This document shows, piece by piece, positions 51,122 through 60,240 of a DNA stretch of 64,000 nt. The position numbers and the translations under genes were made by a program. The DNA lies in NCBI GenBank assembly GCA_028869255.1, contig CP110972.1, positions 1,121,001 to 1,185,000 of the forward strand, given 5' to 3'. Every line of letters starts with the position of its first letter. The stretch's first letter is position 1. Under the pieces are notes generated by a model. The model saw only the letters and a list, made by a program, of their open reading frames with translations, ran no database searches and was not told the DNA's origin. Source of the stretch: Pseudomonas poae (GTDB taxonomy: Bacteria > Pseudomonadota > Gammaproteobacteria > Pseudomonadales > Pseudomonadaceae).

Positions 51122-51330
51122 ATGCCTCCTGGTTTTTTCTTCATTTTCTGAATAGGTTTGCGCTGGCTGATATACCGCTTGCCAGTCTTCGGTTTACCCA
51201 CAATTAAATCGATCACCGTCCCGAGCTGTGCTCGGGACATTCCATGGATCTCACTTAATTGATATCCGTGCCGGATGAGGGCGTGCTCGACTTGTCGCCA
51301 ATCTCTGCTGCCAGGCTCGGCAGTTTGAGC
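51118..51330 (-). CDS. -1 frame extension of the tail chaperone (T-like)
   Basis: The slippery heptamer A AAA AAG occupies 51336-51330 (minus strand) in the correct phase. After a -1 shift the frame stays open for 70 codons to TGA at 51120-51118, which overlaps the tape measure ATG. It encodes RDWRQVEHALIRHGYQLS, EIHGMSRAQLGTVIDLIVGK and a Lys-rich tail. The fusion would have about 173 residues. No independent ribosome site or good ATG opens this frame, except an internal ATG (MSRAQLG). Confidence 0.65.
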   Translation of the reverse strand, partial: AQTAEPGSRDWRQVEHALIRHGYQLSEIHGMSRAQLGTVIDLIVGKPKTGKRYISQRKPIQKMKKKPGGI

Positions 51331-51638
51331 TTTTTTTCCAATGCTTCATCGGCATCACTTAGGAGGCTCAAATCGCTCTCCGACAGTTCGGCATGTAGCA
51401 GCTCATAGGTCAGCGCCTCAGGGGGAATATCTCCCAAGGACACCAACTGTTTATGTAGTATCGCCAAGGTGGCGACGTGAATCGTTCCCTCGGGATGCTC
51501 GATCTGTACATTAATGATGTCTCCCGCCATTGGGATTCGCAGTGTGAAGTGTTTGTGTCTTACACCGGCGTAGTACACTCCAGCCGACAATTCACCATCA
51601 ATCGTCAAACCTTCCCAGCGTTTATCTTGATTAGTCAT
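51255..51638 (-). CDS. phage tail assembly chaperone, zero-frame product (G-like)
   Basis: This 127-residue protein begins MTNQDKRWEGLTIDGELS and resembles Mu gp41-type tail assembly proteins, encoded just upstream of the tape measure. Its acidic C-terminal third (LSESDLSLLSDADEALEKKLK) contains the codons GAA AAA AAG, where the ribosome may slip back one base. Such chaperones coat the tape measure before tail tube polymerisation. Confidence 0.75.
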   Translation of the reverse strand: MTNQDKRWEGLTIDGELSAGVYYAGVRHKHFTLRIPMAGDIINVQIEHPEGTIHVATLAILHKQLVSLGDIPPEALTYELLHAELSESDLSLLSDADEALEKKLKLPSLAAEIGDKSSTPSSGTDIN

Positions 51639-51667
51639 CTTCAGGCCTATAAAAGGGGGTAATGGAA

Positions 51668-52267
51668 TTAACGTATTTGCACGGCGTTGTTAATGTCGTT
51701 GAGTTGTTGGAACAGGCTGTCTCGTTGTTCCTTAAGCTCGGCTATTTGGTCTTCAATTGATTGGAGTTCGTCACGGCGTTTCGCGATGCTAACTTCGCCG
51801 CATGTTGCCCATTTGCCCGCGCTCCCCGCACGTAGACATGTCATGAGTCGATCATGCATCACATCAGGAAACAGAAAGCAGAGTGCATCACTTGTTACGT
51901 CAGGCTTAAGTACTTCGCTTAGCAGTTTTCCGACCTCAGTTTGCTCAAAATCTGGCCAGCGCATAACACTGTGTTGAGGTCCAGCCGCACGCCCTGATTG
52001 AGACGAATGTCGTGTGCCTAGCCAAAGGCGCGCGTAATTGTCCGCACGCCCCTGAATCTCTTGAAGAAGGAACGCGCTGTAGTCTTCCAAGGAAACAAGC
52101 CCGTTTTTCGATTTGCTTTTTTCTTTCTCAATAGAAACGATCTGCCCGGTAATACTTTCAATCTCTAAATTGATTCGCTCTCTTGATGCTTTGATTGCAT
52201 CAAGTGCAGCTTTTGCTAAGTCGGGAATTAAATCCAGCTTGGTTTTGTCGCAATTGATGGGTTTCAT
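51668..52267 (-). CDS. hypothetical prophage protein with coiled coils
   Basis: No family is recognised. The 199-residue protein is largely helical with N- and C-terminal coiled-coil stretches (ERINLEIESITGQIVSIEKE and ELQSIEDQIAELKEQRDSLFQQLND) and a middle containing three Cys. Its stop lies 30 bases before the chaperone start; it overlaps the Mor gene by one base. It has the look of a small structural or regulatory phage protein. Confidence 0.55.
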   Translation of the reverse strand: MKPINCDKTKLDLIPDLAKAALDAIKASRERINLEIESITGQIVSIEKEKSKSKNGLVSLEDYSAFLLQEIQGRADNYARLWLGTRHSSQSGRAAGPQHSVMRWPDFEQTEVGKLLSEVLKPDVTSDALCFLFPDVMHDRLMTCLRAGSAGKWATCGEVSIAKRRDELQSIEDQIAELKEQRDSLFQQLNDINNAVQIR

Positions 52268-52782
52268 TAAGGTTGACCTTGCTCAGGACTTTTAAGAGTT
52301 GCTGCTTTTCTTTCGCGTGCGATGATTTCATAGATGGCCTGACTGCCTAGGCGATAATCTTTAGCCAGTTGCGGTATAGGAACTTTATTCTTCCATGACG
52401 TATAAATATCAAAGTCCCGCGCCTTCCGTTCCGCAGCCGCCCCCATTGGCAAATAAAAAACTGCACCGCCGAAGGTTCTGCATAGTCCTAAAACTACTGC
52501 GCGTGCCAGGGATTGTGGCGAGCGTTCCTTATCTGGTTGTGCTGAGATCGAGTGCTCTACTACCTCGAGCATCTCTAACATCGTCCCCTCCCATTTAGGT
52601 GGGGCGGTTTTACTCTGCGTACTACCTTCGTCTTGCTGCATATCTCTTCCCTCTATCAAAATGCTTTCGTCGATATGAAAGAAGGTATCAGTCATCTCGT
52701 TAAATTTAACTTTCGTGCCGCCGAAATAAAAAATGGCACCTCTCGGGATGCCATTTCGGGTTGGTTGTACGGAAGAGCTCAT
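52267..52782 (-). CDS. Mor/C family transcription activator
   Basis: The C-terminal domain LGLCRTFGGAVFYLPMGAAA and VPIPQLAKDYRLGSQAIYEII matches Mor/C proteins, which activate middle or late transcription in Mu-like phages; the GG-x-x-F-Y-x-P loop and helix-turn-helix are both there. Three starts are possible: TTG 52806, ATG 52782 (given, 171 residues), or ATG 52641 (124 residues, with GGGAAGAG before it and close to the Mor length). The N-terminal extension GIPRGAIFYFGGTKVKFNEM looks coding and would be unusual for the family. Confidence 0.75.
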   Translation of the reverse strand: MSSSVQPTRNGIPRGAIFYFGGTKVKFNEMTDTFFHIDESILIEGRDMQQDEGSTQSKTAPPKWEGTMLEMLEVVEHSISAQPDKERSPQSLARAVVLGLCRTFGGAVFYLPMGAAAERKARDFDIYTSWKNKVPIPQLAKDYRLGSQAIYEIIARERKAATLKSPEQGQP

Positions 52783-53001
52783 GTTAGTTGTTTGAACTCC
52801 GATCAAGCCTTGCTTAAATCGTATCTTTTCCTACGCTATGTTAGTTTTTGCGCGCCAATGTCACCCAAAAACATGTGTAACCTGATTGCTGTGATGTTGG
52901 TCAATGAGCATTGACGTGGTTGAAACCTCCGGGCCGGAGTGAAGTGGTAGAAGTTCGAATCAATCGGATCTTCTCTGGAGTTCACCAACGATCTATTGGC
53001 T

Positions 53002-53559
53002 TTAAGGTTTGTCGGCGGGGCGTATAAGTCTTCCCGCTGTACAAGAAGCATAATCAGTAGCGTCTGTTAGTGATTCCCCCTTGGTTGCTAGTCGAACCGC
53101 AGGCACGATAGTTGAAAGTGCGTCCGCAGCCACCTTCACGCCGGGAGTTGATGAACTGTTTACCTTTGTAATCACTCCGTTATCTAATTCAACGCCAAAA
53201 GTTGAAGTTTCGAGCCAGCCCGGATCGTAAGCAATGTACCTGGTTTTTAGTGGGTCAACATCCGGAGCTATCTGTGCTTCCTTTACTTCTACAAGATTAC
53301 AAGCTGTATCTTTGGAATCTTCAGAGGTGCCGGTATAAATCCTGATAACCTTTCCGTCTTTGTCTAAAATTCTATCCAGATAGTAGGTTTGAATTCTTTC
53401 TCGCAAGGGACTAAAAGGAATCCCAACATATCTTTTCTTATCTTTCTCGCTTCCGAAGTTTTGGATGGCCTGATCGCGGTCCATTACGTAGATATGCCCA
53501 GAGCATCCAGCCAAAATCTGACTAACTCCTGTAGCTAGCAGTATTTTTGAAAATTTCAT
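53002..53559 (-). CDS. hypothetical lipoprotein in prophage
   Basis: No family is recognised. The ATG at 53559, preceded by GGAGGGGACA, gives MKFSKILLATGVSQILAGCSG with a lipobox (LAGC, Cys19). The 185-residue protein has a mixed alpha/beta mature part (YVGIPFSPLRERIQTYYLD; VLDKDG-like turn RILDKDGKVIRIYTG) and two more Cys late. A cargo gene acting in the host envelope, for example superinfection exclusion, is conceivable but unproven. Confidence 0.6.
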   Translation of the reverse strand: MKFSKILLATGVSQILAGCSGHIYVMDRDQAIQNFGSEKDKKRYVGIPFSPLRERIQTYYLDRILDKDGKVIRIYTGTSEDSKDTACNLVEVKEAQIAPDVDPLKTRYIAYDPGWLETSTFGVELDNGVITKVNSSSTPGVKVAADALSTIVPAVRLATKGESLTDATDYASCTAGRLIRPADKP

Positions 53560-53861
53560 AACTGTCCCCTCCCTAAGCAAGGCAAAGCGCCATCATTCAA
53601 TGTAGGTGACATCCATCTGGATGCAAGCCGCTCGACAGCCCTAGATTCATTTATGTGGCTGTATCGGAAAGGCCAGCTCATATTGGATGGCCGTAAAGGG
53701 CGTTAGACCCGCGTTAGAAACGGTGATCGCAAGTCGGATAGGTCAGCGGTTAGCTTAGAGGTTTGCGCGTCTCAAATCGCTCTGTAGGCAGATTAGGTTT
53801 TTTGGTAAGTAAGGCCGGTCGGCGGGGAGCGGACCGGCTGAAAATGCCGAGCAGTAATTTA
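53560..53861. other. intergenic segment between lipoprotein and OLD nuclease
   Basis: These 302 bases contain no frame with coding character and no clear hairpin; they hold the promoter of the lipoprotein gene on the minus strand. A frame at 53763-54017 (+) runs antisense into the OLD gene and is not accepted. Confidence 0.5.
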
Positions 53862-55864
53862 TTAGCTGAAAACGTCATTGATCGACTTGAAAAGGGCTCC
53901 GAACCTCAGGCGCGTGACCTCATCAAGTGTTTCTGGAGGAGTGGTGGAGAAAGCTGCAGCGACCGCGTAGTGATTGAAGCCGCCCGAGGGGCGTACTTTA
54001 ATGTCCTTATTTTCTAGAGCTCGCTCTATACGATGTACAACGCGGTCGCTTTCCGGCAGATCGGATTCGAGTATGGGGACACCTTTCAGTTCTTTCGCAT
54101 AGGCCCTGTTGAAGTATTCAAGGTAAAGCTTAGTGGGTAGAAGATCTTCGATGTCGCTTGGAACGGTGTTCTGGCCGAATTTCGATGCGTCGCGAAATTG
54201 GGAAACATTAAATACGGATTTTTTTGTCAGCAGTTTTTGCTGAATTAATCCATCAAGCTTCTGTTCAGGTTTTCCGCTGAAGTCATGAAGCACTGCGACT
54301 TCAAGGCCATTTGCACCTAACAAGGACACGAAAGTTGCAACATTGCTTAGGCCTCCAACCGGAACGATAGTTACGTCCGAGGACAGGCTTTCGTCACCGC
54401 AAGTCTCTAAAATGGCTGAGGCCGTCAGTAGGTATGCGAGTTCAGATGGTCCTTCAACTAACAAGTTTTTATTTGCAATGAAAAGATTTTGAGCAACGCT
54501 CCAACCCAGCGCAGCTTGAAGTGGGAAGATAGTCCGAGCATCAGAGCCTGACAAATTGTCAGAAACTATAGTTCCACCTATGGTGATTTGTCTTCAACTA
54601 CGCGTACTTGGTGAAGGCGGTTTGAGTTCACCATGAACGGCGAGTGAGTTGTATAGATAACTTGATGGTCTTTTGCGAGATTATCAATGTAGCGTAAGAA
54701 GTCCGCTTGAGCTAAAGCGTGCAATGCAAGACCCGGCTCATCCAGGAGCAGGACCAGTTGGCTGTGCTTTGGTGCTCCTGAAGGATCTACTTGTTGTTGT
54801 ACACTATCAAACCAAACTAAGAAGCTGAAGAACCAAATGAACCCTCTGCTGCGCTGATCAAAAGGAGTTGTTACTCCTCGATGGCGGCGGTTTTTAATTC
54901 GTAAATATAAGTTTGGGCCATCATTAAATGGTGCTTCGTCATTTGCGTCGGAACGAATATCGACCTCGACCTCTAAGTCTTCATTTTGTTTCCAGAACTC
55001 TAAAACTTGATCTGTGAGACTTATTGAGACTGCTTCAACTTTTGCCTTTAACTCCTCGTATCCAGTGCTTCCAGAAAAATCATCCATATCTACATCTGCC
55101 ATACGAAGCAGTGCCAGAACCGCCTGATGTTTTGATTGTATTTGTTTGTTTGCGTTGCTCGGGTCGGCCTTGGCGTTTGCTACACGGCTTGCCAGATCTT
55201 TTAGGTTGAGCTTGCCTGGTAGTAGGTCGTAATCACTGAAGTAAAGGAATTTAGGGAGTCGACTTGATAAGTGGCTCCATGTTTCGTACTCAACGACACT
55301 TTCCCAATCTGTTGCTGAAGCGCGTTTTTCTAGAACCCCTAAAAAAGTGCTATCCGCCTCGTTCGCATCAATCTCCTTAAGTTCAGAAAGTGCTTGTCTC
55401 AAGTTTTTGCAGTTTTTTATTATTGCTGATGCGTCACTGCTTAATCCGGCCGTGAGGGCCAGTGCTTGTACCACCGGGGCCTCATCGACAGTTAATTCAA
55501 TTGTTTTTTTGTTGTCGTATGAGTGAGTTACTGAAAAGGTAAAGTCTGGTGAAATGTCTGTTTTGAGTTTTTTGTTAATCTGATCAACTTCCTCCTTTTT
55601 TAACTTATACGTCAGCCGTGTTGCCGCCTCAGGATTCTCCGCATGACGTTTCATGTAGGAGGTGTAATCTTTACGCGGATAATCATCGGTAGGGTTAAAT
55701 TTCTCCTTACCTAAAGCATCCTGAGACTTATGCAGCGCCTTGAGAAAAACAGTTTTCCCGGCTTCGTTCATGCCTACCAAAACGGTTACGTCTCGGTCGA
55801 TTTCGACGTTTTGAATTGTGTTTATGGAACGGAACGGCCCGACTTGCGCGGATGTGAGGATCAC
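53862..55864 (-). pseudogene. OLD family ATP-dependent endonuclease, one-base frameshift
   Basis: The ATPase part (from GTG 55864, VILTSAQVGPFRSINTIQ) has Walker A GMNEAGKTVF, Walker B LVLLLDEPGLALHAL and the switch YTTHSPFM, ending prematurely as RVVEDKSP. The next frame continues ITIGGTIVSDNLSGSDART and holds a TOPRIM-like domain (LLVEGPSELAYLL; LEVAVLHDFSG). One more A in the AAA run (TTT at 54587-54589 on the plus strand) would fuse them into about 667 residues. OLD proteins are nucleases found in anti-phage defence. Only one Asp is visible in the second TOPRIM motif. The gene lies between transposition and late genes of the Mu-like element. Confidence 0.85.
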
Positions 55865-56003
55865 TGCTTCTCTCCCTATGTTGAGTACCCTGACTAGCGA
55901 TAGTACCCGAGGGCACGGTGGTATCACATAGGGTAGCAGGGCATATATGGCGGTGGATTATCTGAAAGATCTACCGGCGCTCAGGGAGCCCAATATGCGT
56001 TGG

Positions 56004-56606
56004 TTACTTATCGACCGGTTTCGTTTTCCGGACAAACGCGACCTTTCCGAGATTAGGATCGAAGACCTGCCCTCGACGTTGAATCATCGGTGCAATTGGC
56101 CCTGTGTACATACCATGCGCAAGGCAATAGCGCGCTTGCTTCCCAGGTTGCGCGGGAGTGACAACGGTCAGATAACCAGCCCAGTTCAACCACTTGAGAT
56201 AATTTTTTGCTGTTGCAATGCTCGTGGCTGCCGCTGTACTGGCGTACATCGCGAGCTCGGTAGCGTTGACTTCGTCCAGCATCCTGAGCGTGCGCCACAT
56301 TGCCTCTGTGCCGCGACCTTGTTGGCTTGGAGTGCCGTCCAATCGAACCTGGGGTGCCTCGGTGCCCACATCACGAACTAGCTTGAATTCTGCTTGATCC
56401 CCAATACCATCGCCGCGTTCCAAATAGCCAGCTTTCCTCAGGCTGCTTACGTATGTCCGAACGGTTTCATCGTTGAGGTCAGTACGGCGACTGATGGTGT
56501 AACAACTAATACCCTCAGGATACTTTCTAATCATTTCCCACACACGCTGACGATTGCTTTTACCGTCCCGAATGACCATGTGCGCGGGCTTCCGGCCAAT
56601 GCCCAT
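56004..56606 (-). CDS. winged-helix protein of the Mu-like early operon
   Basis: This 200-residue protein starts at the ATG at 56606, which shares its A with the MuB stop (TGATG), so it is translationally coupled. It has two winged-helix-like parts: NRQRVWEMIRKYPEGISCYT...TVRTYVSSLRKAGYLERG (about 17-66) and a second around TAAATSIATAKNYLKWLNWAGYL. Such proteins follow MuB in many Mu-like prophages and probably bind DNA; the role is not known to me. Confidence 0.75.
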   Translation of the reverse strand: MGIGRKPAHMVIRDGKSNRQRVWEMIRKYPEGISCYTISRRTDLNDETVRTYVSSLRKAGYLERGDGIGDQAEFKLVRDVGTEAPQVRLDGTPSQQGRGTEAMWRTLRMLDEVNATELAMYASTAAATSIATAKNYLKWLNWAGYLTVVTPAQPGKQARYCLAHGMYTGPIAPMIQRRGQVFDPNLGKVAFVRKTKPVDK

Positions 56607-57328
56607 CAGAGTGTTCTCCGCAATGGTGCCTCGCCGGTGAACCAGCCACGGTCTCCCCACTGCGCGCTATCAACAGAGTCCCAGCCGAACGCTAGGGCTT
56701 CGGATTGAAGTCGGTAAAGATTTACCACCACTCGACGTAAGCAGCCACGCACGGCTTTTCGTAGGTCTTCAAGAACGTCGTCATGAATTTGGAGGTGCGG
56801 ATAGCAGGCGGCTGACAACGTTCGCAAATCTTCCTGTGTGGCAGGTTGTGCTGGCACCCACTCCAAAACCCTATTATGCAGGCGCTCAAGCTTGGCTAGG
56901 CTGAACGGTACGCGCTCTTCTCCGATCAGAACAATGGTCCCGTGGCTGGCGTTATAGATGTCCGTCAGGACGTTGGCCGCTGCCTTCTCTAGAAGGTACT
57001 GTGCATCGTCGACGATGAGAGGGCGCCCGCTCCGTGACAATTGATCTGCGATTTGATCAACCATCTCCGACATGGTGCGGCTTGGCACTATCGTCATTTC
57101 CCGCAAAACGGCAGCGAGAAAGGCCTTCTTTGTCCAAGTGTCCCGGCACTCGACGTAGTAGGCGCGATAGATGTTCGCTGCGAATGTTGCTCCCACGGTT
57201 TTGCCTAGCCCGCTAGCACCGTACATCACCACTAATCCGGGTAAGTTGGATGGCCGGGCCATAGCCCGCTCAACTGCGCTGGCTAGCAAGCCGACGTTCG
57301 TCAGGGGGACTATCTTCGGTGCGCTCAT
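56606..57328 (-). CDS. Mu B-like AAA+ transposition protein
   Basis: This 240-residue ATPase has Walker A GASGLGKT (37-44), Walker B PLIVDDAQYL with Asp107/108 and a Thr/Arg-rich C-terminal helix bundle. MuB-type proteins coat target DNA, confer target immunity and activate MuA. It lies directly after MuA on the same strand, 55 bases downstream. Confidence 0.9.
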   Translation of the reverse strand: MSAPKIVPLTNVGLLASAVERAMARPSNLPGLVVMYGASGLGKTVGATFAANIYRAYYVECRDTWTKKAFLAAVLREMTIVPSRTMSEMVDQIADQLSRSGRPLIVDDAQYLLEKAAANVLTDIYNASHGTIVLIGEERVPFSLAKLERLHNRVLEWVPAQPATQEDLRTLSAACYPHLQIHDDVLEDLRKAVRGCLRRVVVNLYRLQSEALAFGWDSVDSAQWGDRGWFTGEAPLRRTL

Positions 57329-57383
57329 TCGGTGCTTCTCTATGCTGTTTTAGTGCTATCGGCCATCGGCGTGGGGAATGGCC

Positions 57384-59411
57384 CTACGAGTTGGTGTGCT
57401 CATACATCCGCTTGATGGCGGTAAAGTCGAGATGGCGCGGGTATCGCTCATGCCATAAACCTTCTTCTTCGTTGAGGATCTCCCCGGCTTGGAGGCGCCT
57501 GTTGAGTGCTTCCCACAGTCGATACCTACCAATCGGGTCATTAGGTAATTCGAATCTGCTGGTTTTGGGAGGCGTAAGGCTTGCGGCAAATCGCTGGGCG
57601 TCGGCCAGTTGCTCGGCGCCGATGTCGGCGGATGGAGCAGGGGAGGTGGTGATCATTTCTACGCGGCTGCCGGTCAGCGTTTCCAGCTTGTCCACTGCGC
57701 GTTTCACCTGGCCTTTCTCGCGTTTATCGTAGGCCTTTTCAATCATGGATTTCGGCATGTAATCGCTGGCATTACCGTCGAGGATTGCTTCGCCGATCAA
57801 CTCCCCATCCAGCGTGCGGACCCAAACGCGGGATGAATCGCGCACGTCGTATGCCAGACAAATTTGCTCGCCCTGAAAGTTACGCAAAGCGTCCAGGAAA
57901 TAGGTTTCTCCGGCCCAGGTAACTTCGCCGCGACGTGTCGGGCGGATAACTTGCGGGCGTGTCAGGTCATTCAACAACTCGGCGGGTGCCACAATCGGTG
58001 CCCAGCCAGCGGCAATGGCTGCGCTCCAGGCCTCATTTGGGCTCATGTGACGAATCTTGCCAGTCAGCGGATCGCGGAACTTTGCCAGTCCCCGATGCGG
58101 GCAGTTGTTGTAAGTTTCGATCTCATATTCGACCCCCGACATGAACTCGGCGAAGGTTGGAATCAGGCGGGTTTTTCCGGTTTCGCGCAGTTCTTTGCGG
58201 CCAATCCGATGCACCTTTATCCCGGCGTGTTTGTCCATGTCCGCGCCAATGTAGCTGGTTAGTTTCTTGGCAGCGTTGACCCATATTGTTTGGTGAGAGC
58301 GTTCGATTAAACCTCGTGCTTGGCTGTTGTAAGGCAAAGCATGGGTCATGGTGCCGCCCAGGCGGTCGACTACCTCGCGGACAGTGTCGTTGGCGAAGCC
58401 TGAACCGTTGTCGACGTAGAAGAAGGCGAACATGCCGTGCTTCATGGCATCGCGTAGCGCGTCCATAACACCGATGGTCGATTCGGCTTCACCAATGGAA
58501 ATACCAACGGCCTTGCGGGTGGCGACATCGAGGACGGTGGTTGCTTCCGGGCGGTATGGCTTTCCGGTGCGCGGGTTCAAGACCTCTGCGTCGAACTTAT
58601 GGCCGTCGGCGGTAAACACGTCGCATGGCAGCAGGTTTTTAGTGGTCCGGCGCTTGAAGGGTTGCAGGGCCTTGAGCTCCTGCGGGGAGCGACGGCCGCG
58701 CTCACGGGCTTCGGCGCTCAACTTATTAAGGAAGCGGCGGACGACATGAATACTCGGGCGGTCGGCTGGATGCTTGAGGGCGAACTCGGCATAAGCCGCT
58801 TCGACGCTGGGCTTGGTCGGGCGCTGATAGCAGGTTAGGAATGCCGCCGACCATATTGGTAGACTCAAATCTTTCTGGCGGCGTGCTGGAGCCAACCCGA
58901 TTTCACCCTGTTTACGATAGTGGGCCAGCCAGCGTTTTAGCGTGCGCTCGCTCAAGGATCGCTCGCCGGATTTACGGTTGTTCGCCCGTTCCACGAGGCC
59001 GGTCAGGTATGTGCTGAGTTGGTCGGCTTTCGCCAGACTTACTAGAGTCTCGATGGCGTGTTGCTGACTGATGGCGTGATTCAATCGCTCGATCTCGCGC
59101 ACAAAGGCTAGGCGGGCCATCATTACAGAGCGTTGACCTTCGTTTAAACGTGACGGAAAAACGGTGTCACGCTCTAATAAATTTTGGTGGGTATTGGCAC
59201 TCGGTGACGTTTGCAGCGTTGCGACTGAACGGGCAATTAGCGCTGTTTGGGTATCAACCGGAAATTGAGCGAATGGAAATTCCTGTGCTTTTGAGCCTTG
59301 CCTACGTTGGCTTTTCCAGCCCGCACGCGATGCAGCTTTCCTAACGCCCTGAGTCGTTTTTGGCATGCCAGTTAAACCGGCGAGCTCTTTGGCGGTGTAC
59401 CAGCTTTGCAT
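57384..59411 (-). CDS. Mu A-like DDE transposase
   Basis: The 675-residue length is close to Mu A (663). I use the ATG at 59411 (MQSWYTAKELAGLTGMPKTT), with AGGAGG in front, since the earlier 59 codons are not conserved. The N-terminal DNA-binding domain (1-60) is followed by helix-turn-helix domains and the RNase H core with Asp269 (TADGHKF), Asp334 (VDNGSGF) and Glu370 (ARGLIERSH), a complete triad. It cuts and joins element ends in replicative transposition. It looks intact, unlike other parts of the element. Confidence 0.93.
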   Translation of the reverse strand: MQSWYTAKELAGLTGMPKTTQGVRKAASRAGWKSQRRQGSKAQEFPFAQFPVDTQTALIARSVATLQTSPSANTHQNLLERDTVFPSRLNEGQRSVMMARLAFVREIERLNHAISQQHAIETLVSLAKADQLSTYLTGLVERANNRKSGERSLSERTLKRWLAHYRKQGEIGLAPARRQKDLSLPIWSAAFLTCYQRPTKPSVEAAYAEFALKHPADRPSIHVVRRFLNKLSAEARERGRRSPQELKALQPFKRRTTKNLLPCDVFTADGHKFDAEVLNPRTGKPYRPEATTVLDVATRKAVGISIGEAESTIGVMDALRDAMKHGMFAFFYVDNGSGFANDTVREVVDRLGGTMTHALPYNSQARGLIERSHQTIWVNAAKKLTSYIGADMDKHAGIKVHRIGRKELRETGKTRLIPTFAEFMSGVEYEIETYNNCPHRGLAKFRDPLTGKIRHMSPNEAWSAAIAAGWAPIVAPAELLNDLTRPQVIRPTRRGEVTWAGETYFLDALRNFQGEQICLAYDVRDSSRVWVRTLDGELIGEAILDGNASDYMPKSMIEKAYDKREKGQVKRAVDKLETLTGSRVEMITTSPAPSADIGAEQLADAQRFAASLTPPKTSRFELPNDPIGRYRLWEALNRRLQAGEILNEEEGLWHERYPRHLDFTAIKRMYEHTNS

Positions 59412-59481
59412 CAGCAGACCTCCTGCTTCGTTACCGGACGACAGGCCCTGGTGCCATTGGCGCCAGGGCCTGTAGCTATCG

Positions 59482-59742
59482 CTATGCTGCTTGGCGAGCG
59501 GCCTGGTATAGAGAGTCAGCATCTTCAACGAGTAGCTGTAGAGCACGCGAAACCTTCGCGATGTCCCGAGCCCCAGTGTCATCTGCATTGCAAACGCTCA
59601 GTACAGAAAGCAGGTCTTTAACGGCACCTAGACGCCAGTCAGCGGCGTCCATCAGATCCCGTCGAGTTGCACTGTCATTGAAGTAAAGGACTGGGTTTGA
59701 AGACCCTTGTGAGTTGGAGTCGAGAGGCTTGAAGTTAGCCAT
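59482..59742 (-). CDS. small early prophage protein
   Basis: No family is recognised. This 86-residue helical protein (MANFKPLDSNSQGSSNPVLYF..., then DLMDAADWRLGAVKDLLSVL) has a strong CGGAGG site before the ATG. Its start overlaps the stop of the gene before it by 8 bases. The place upstream of MuA is where Mu encodes Ner, but no helix-turn-helix is clear. Confidence 0.6.
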   Translation of the reverse strand: MANFKPLDSNSQGSSNPVLYFNDSATRRDLMDAADWRLGAVKDLLSVLSVCNADDTGARDIAKVSRALQLLVEDADSLYQAARQAA

Positions 59743-59917
59743 GGGTCACCTCCGCAACATCGTGGCTTGATTCAAGAGCACGCGCCTTTTCCATAGCGGC
59801 GTTGTAACGACCAAGGCGTACGGAAAGTGAAGAGTCTGCTTGCAGAGCGGAGAGAGCCATCGCTCTGAGGGCTGCTGCGCGGCTAAGCGCGGACGGATTT
59901 CGGGTATGTTGCTTCAT
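59735..59917 (-). CDS. small early prophage protein
   Basis: No family is recognised. From the ATG at 59917 (TTGGAG in front) it gives 60 residues, MKQHTRNPSALSRAAALRAM, basic at first and then an Ala-rich helix. It begins the early operon leading to MuA. Confidence 0.5.
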   Translation of the reverse strand: MKQHTRNPSALSRAAALRAMALSALQADSSLSVRLGRYNAAMEKARALESSHDVAEVTHG

Positions 59918-59949
59918 GGGGTGTTGCTCCAACTTAATATGTGGAGCTG

Positions 59950-60168
59950 TCACCAATCGCCGTCAAACGATTTAGGGTGGCAGCTGTGCGCGGGTTGACG
60001 GACCGGGAAAGTTGGCACCCAGCGCACCCGAAGGTGCCCCACGCACAGCCGCCATAACACGAAACGGCAGGCACAAAAAAAGCGCCTGCTGTCGAATGGT
60101 GGGCGCTTATGCGCCAACTTGCTCGGGCCGTCAAACCCGGTCGCTGATATGCAGCGACTTGTGGACAT
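59950..60168 (-). CDS. possible Ash/Icd-like prophage protein
   Basis: The 72-residue frame has FDGPSKLAHKRPPFDSRRFFC and VPTFPVRQPAHSCHP, a pattern I associate with the poorly defined Ash/Icd-like proteins of prophages. A second frame (59934-60134) on the same DNA carries NPRTAATLNRLTAIG, equally phage-like, so the real reading frame is unsettled. The function is unknown; inhibition of cell division has been claimed for Icd-type genes. Confidence 0.35.
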   Translation of the reverse strand: MSTSRCISATGFDGPSKLAHKRPPFDSRRFFCACRFVLWRLCVGHLRVRWVPTFPVRQPAHSCHPKSFDGDW

Positions 60169-60197
60169 TAGCCGTTTCCCATGTGATCGGCAAGAGC

Positions 60198-60225
60198 TAA
60201 CGTTCCGTAGGGGATAGGAACGTTA
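60198..60225. promoter_or_regulatory. inverted repeat, probable repressor operator
   Basis: TAACGTTCC and GGAACGTTA are perfect 9-base arms with a 10-base spacer, just upstream of the minus-strand early genes. The position fits an operator of a missing c or ner repressor. Confidence 0.5.
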
Positions 60226-60240
60226 CTCGGGAAGAGCGTT

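Noticed and set aside
53763..54017. 84-codon plus-strand frame at the 3' end of the OLD gene
   Set aside because: It is antisense to the TOPRIM part, without ribosome site or motif.
55947..56381. 144-codon plus-strand frame inside the prophage
   Set aside because: It lies opposite the winged-helix gene coupled to MuB and shows no domain or ribosome site.
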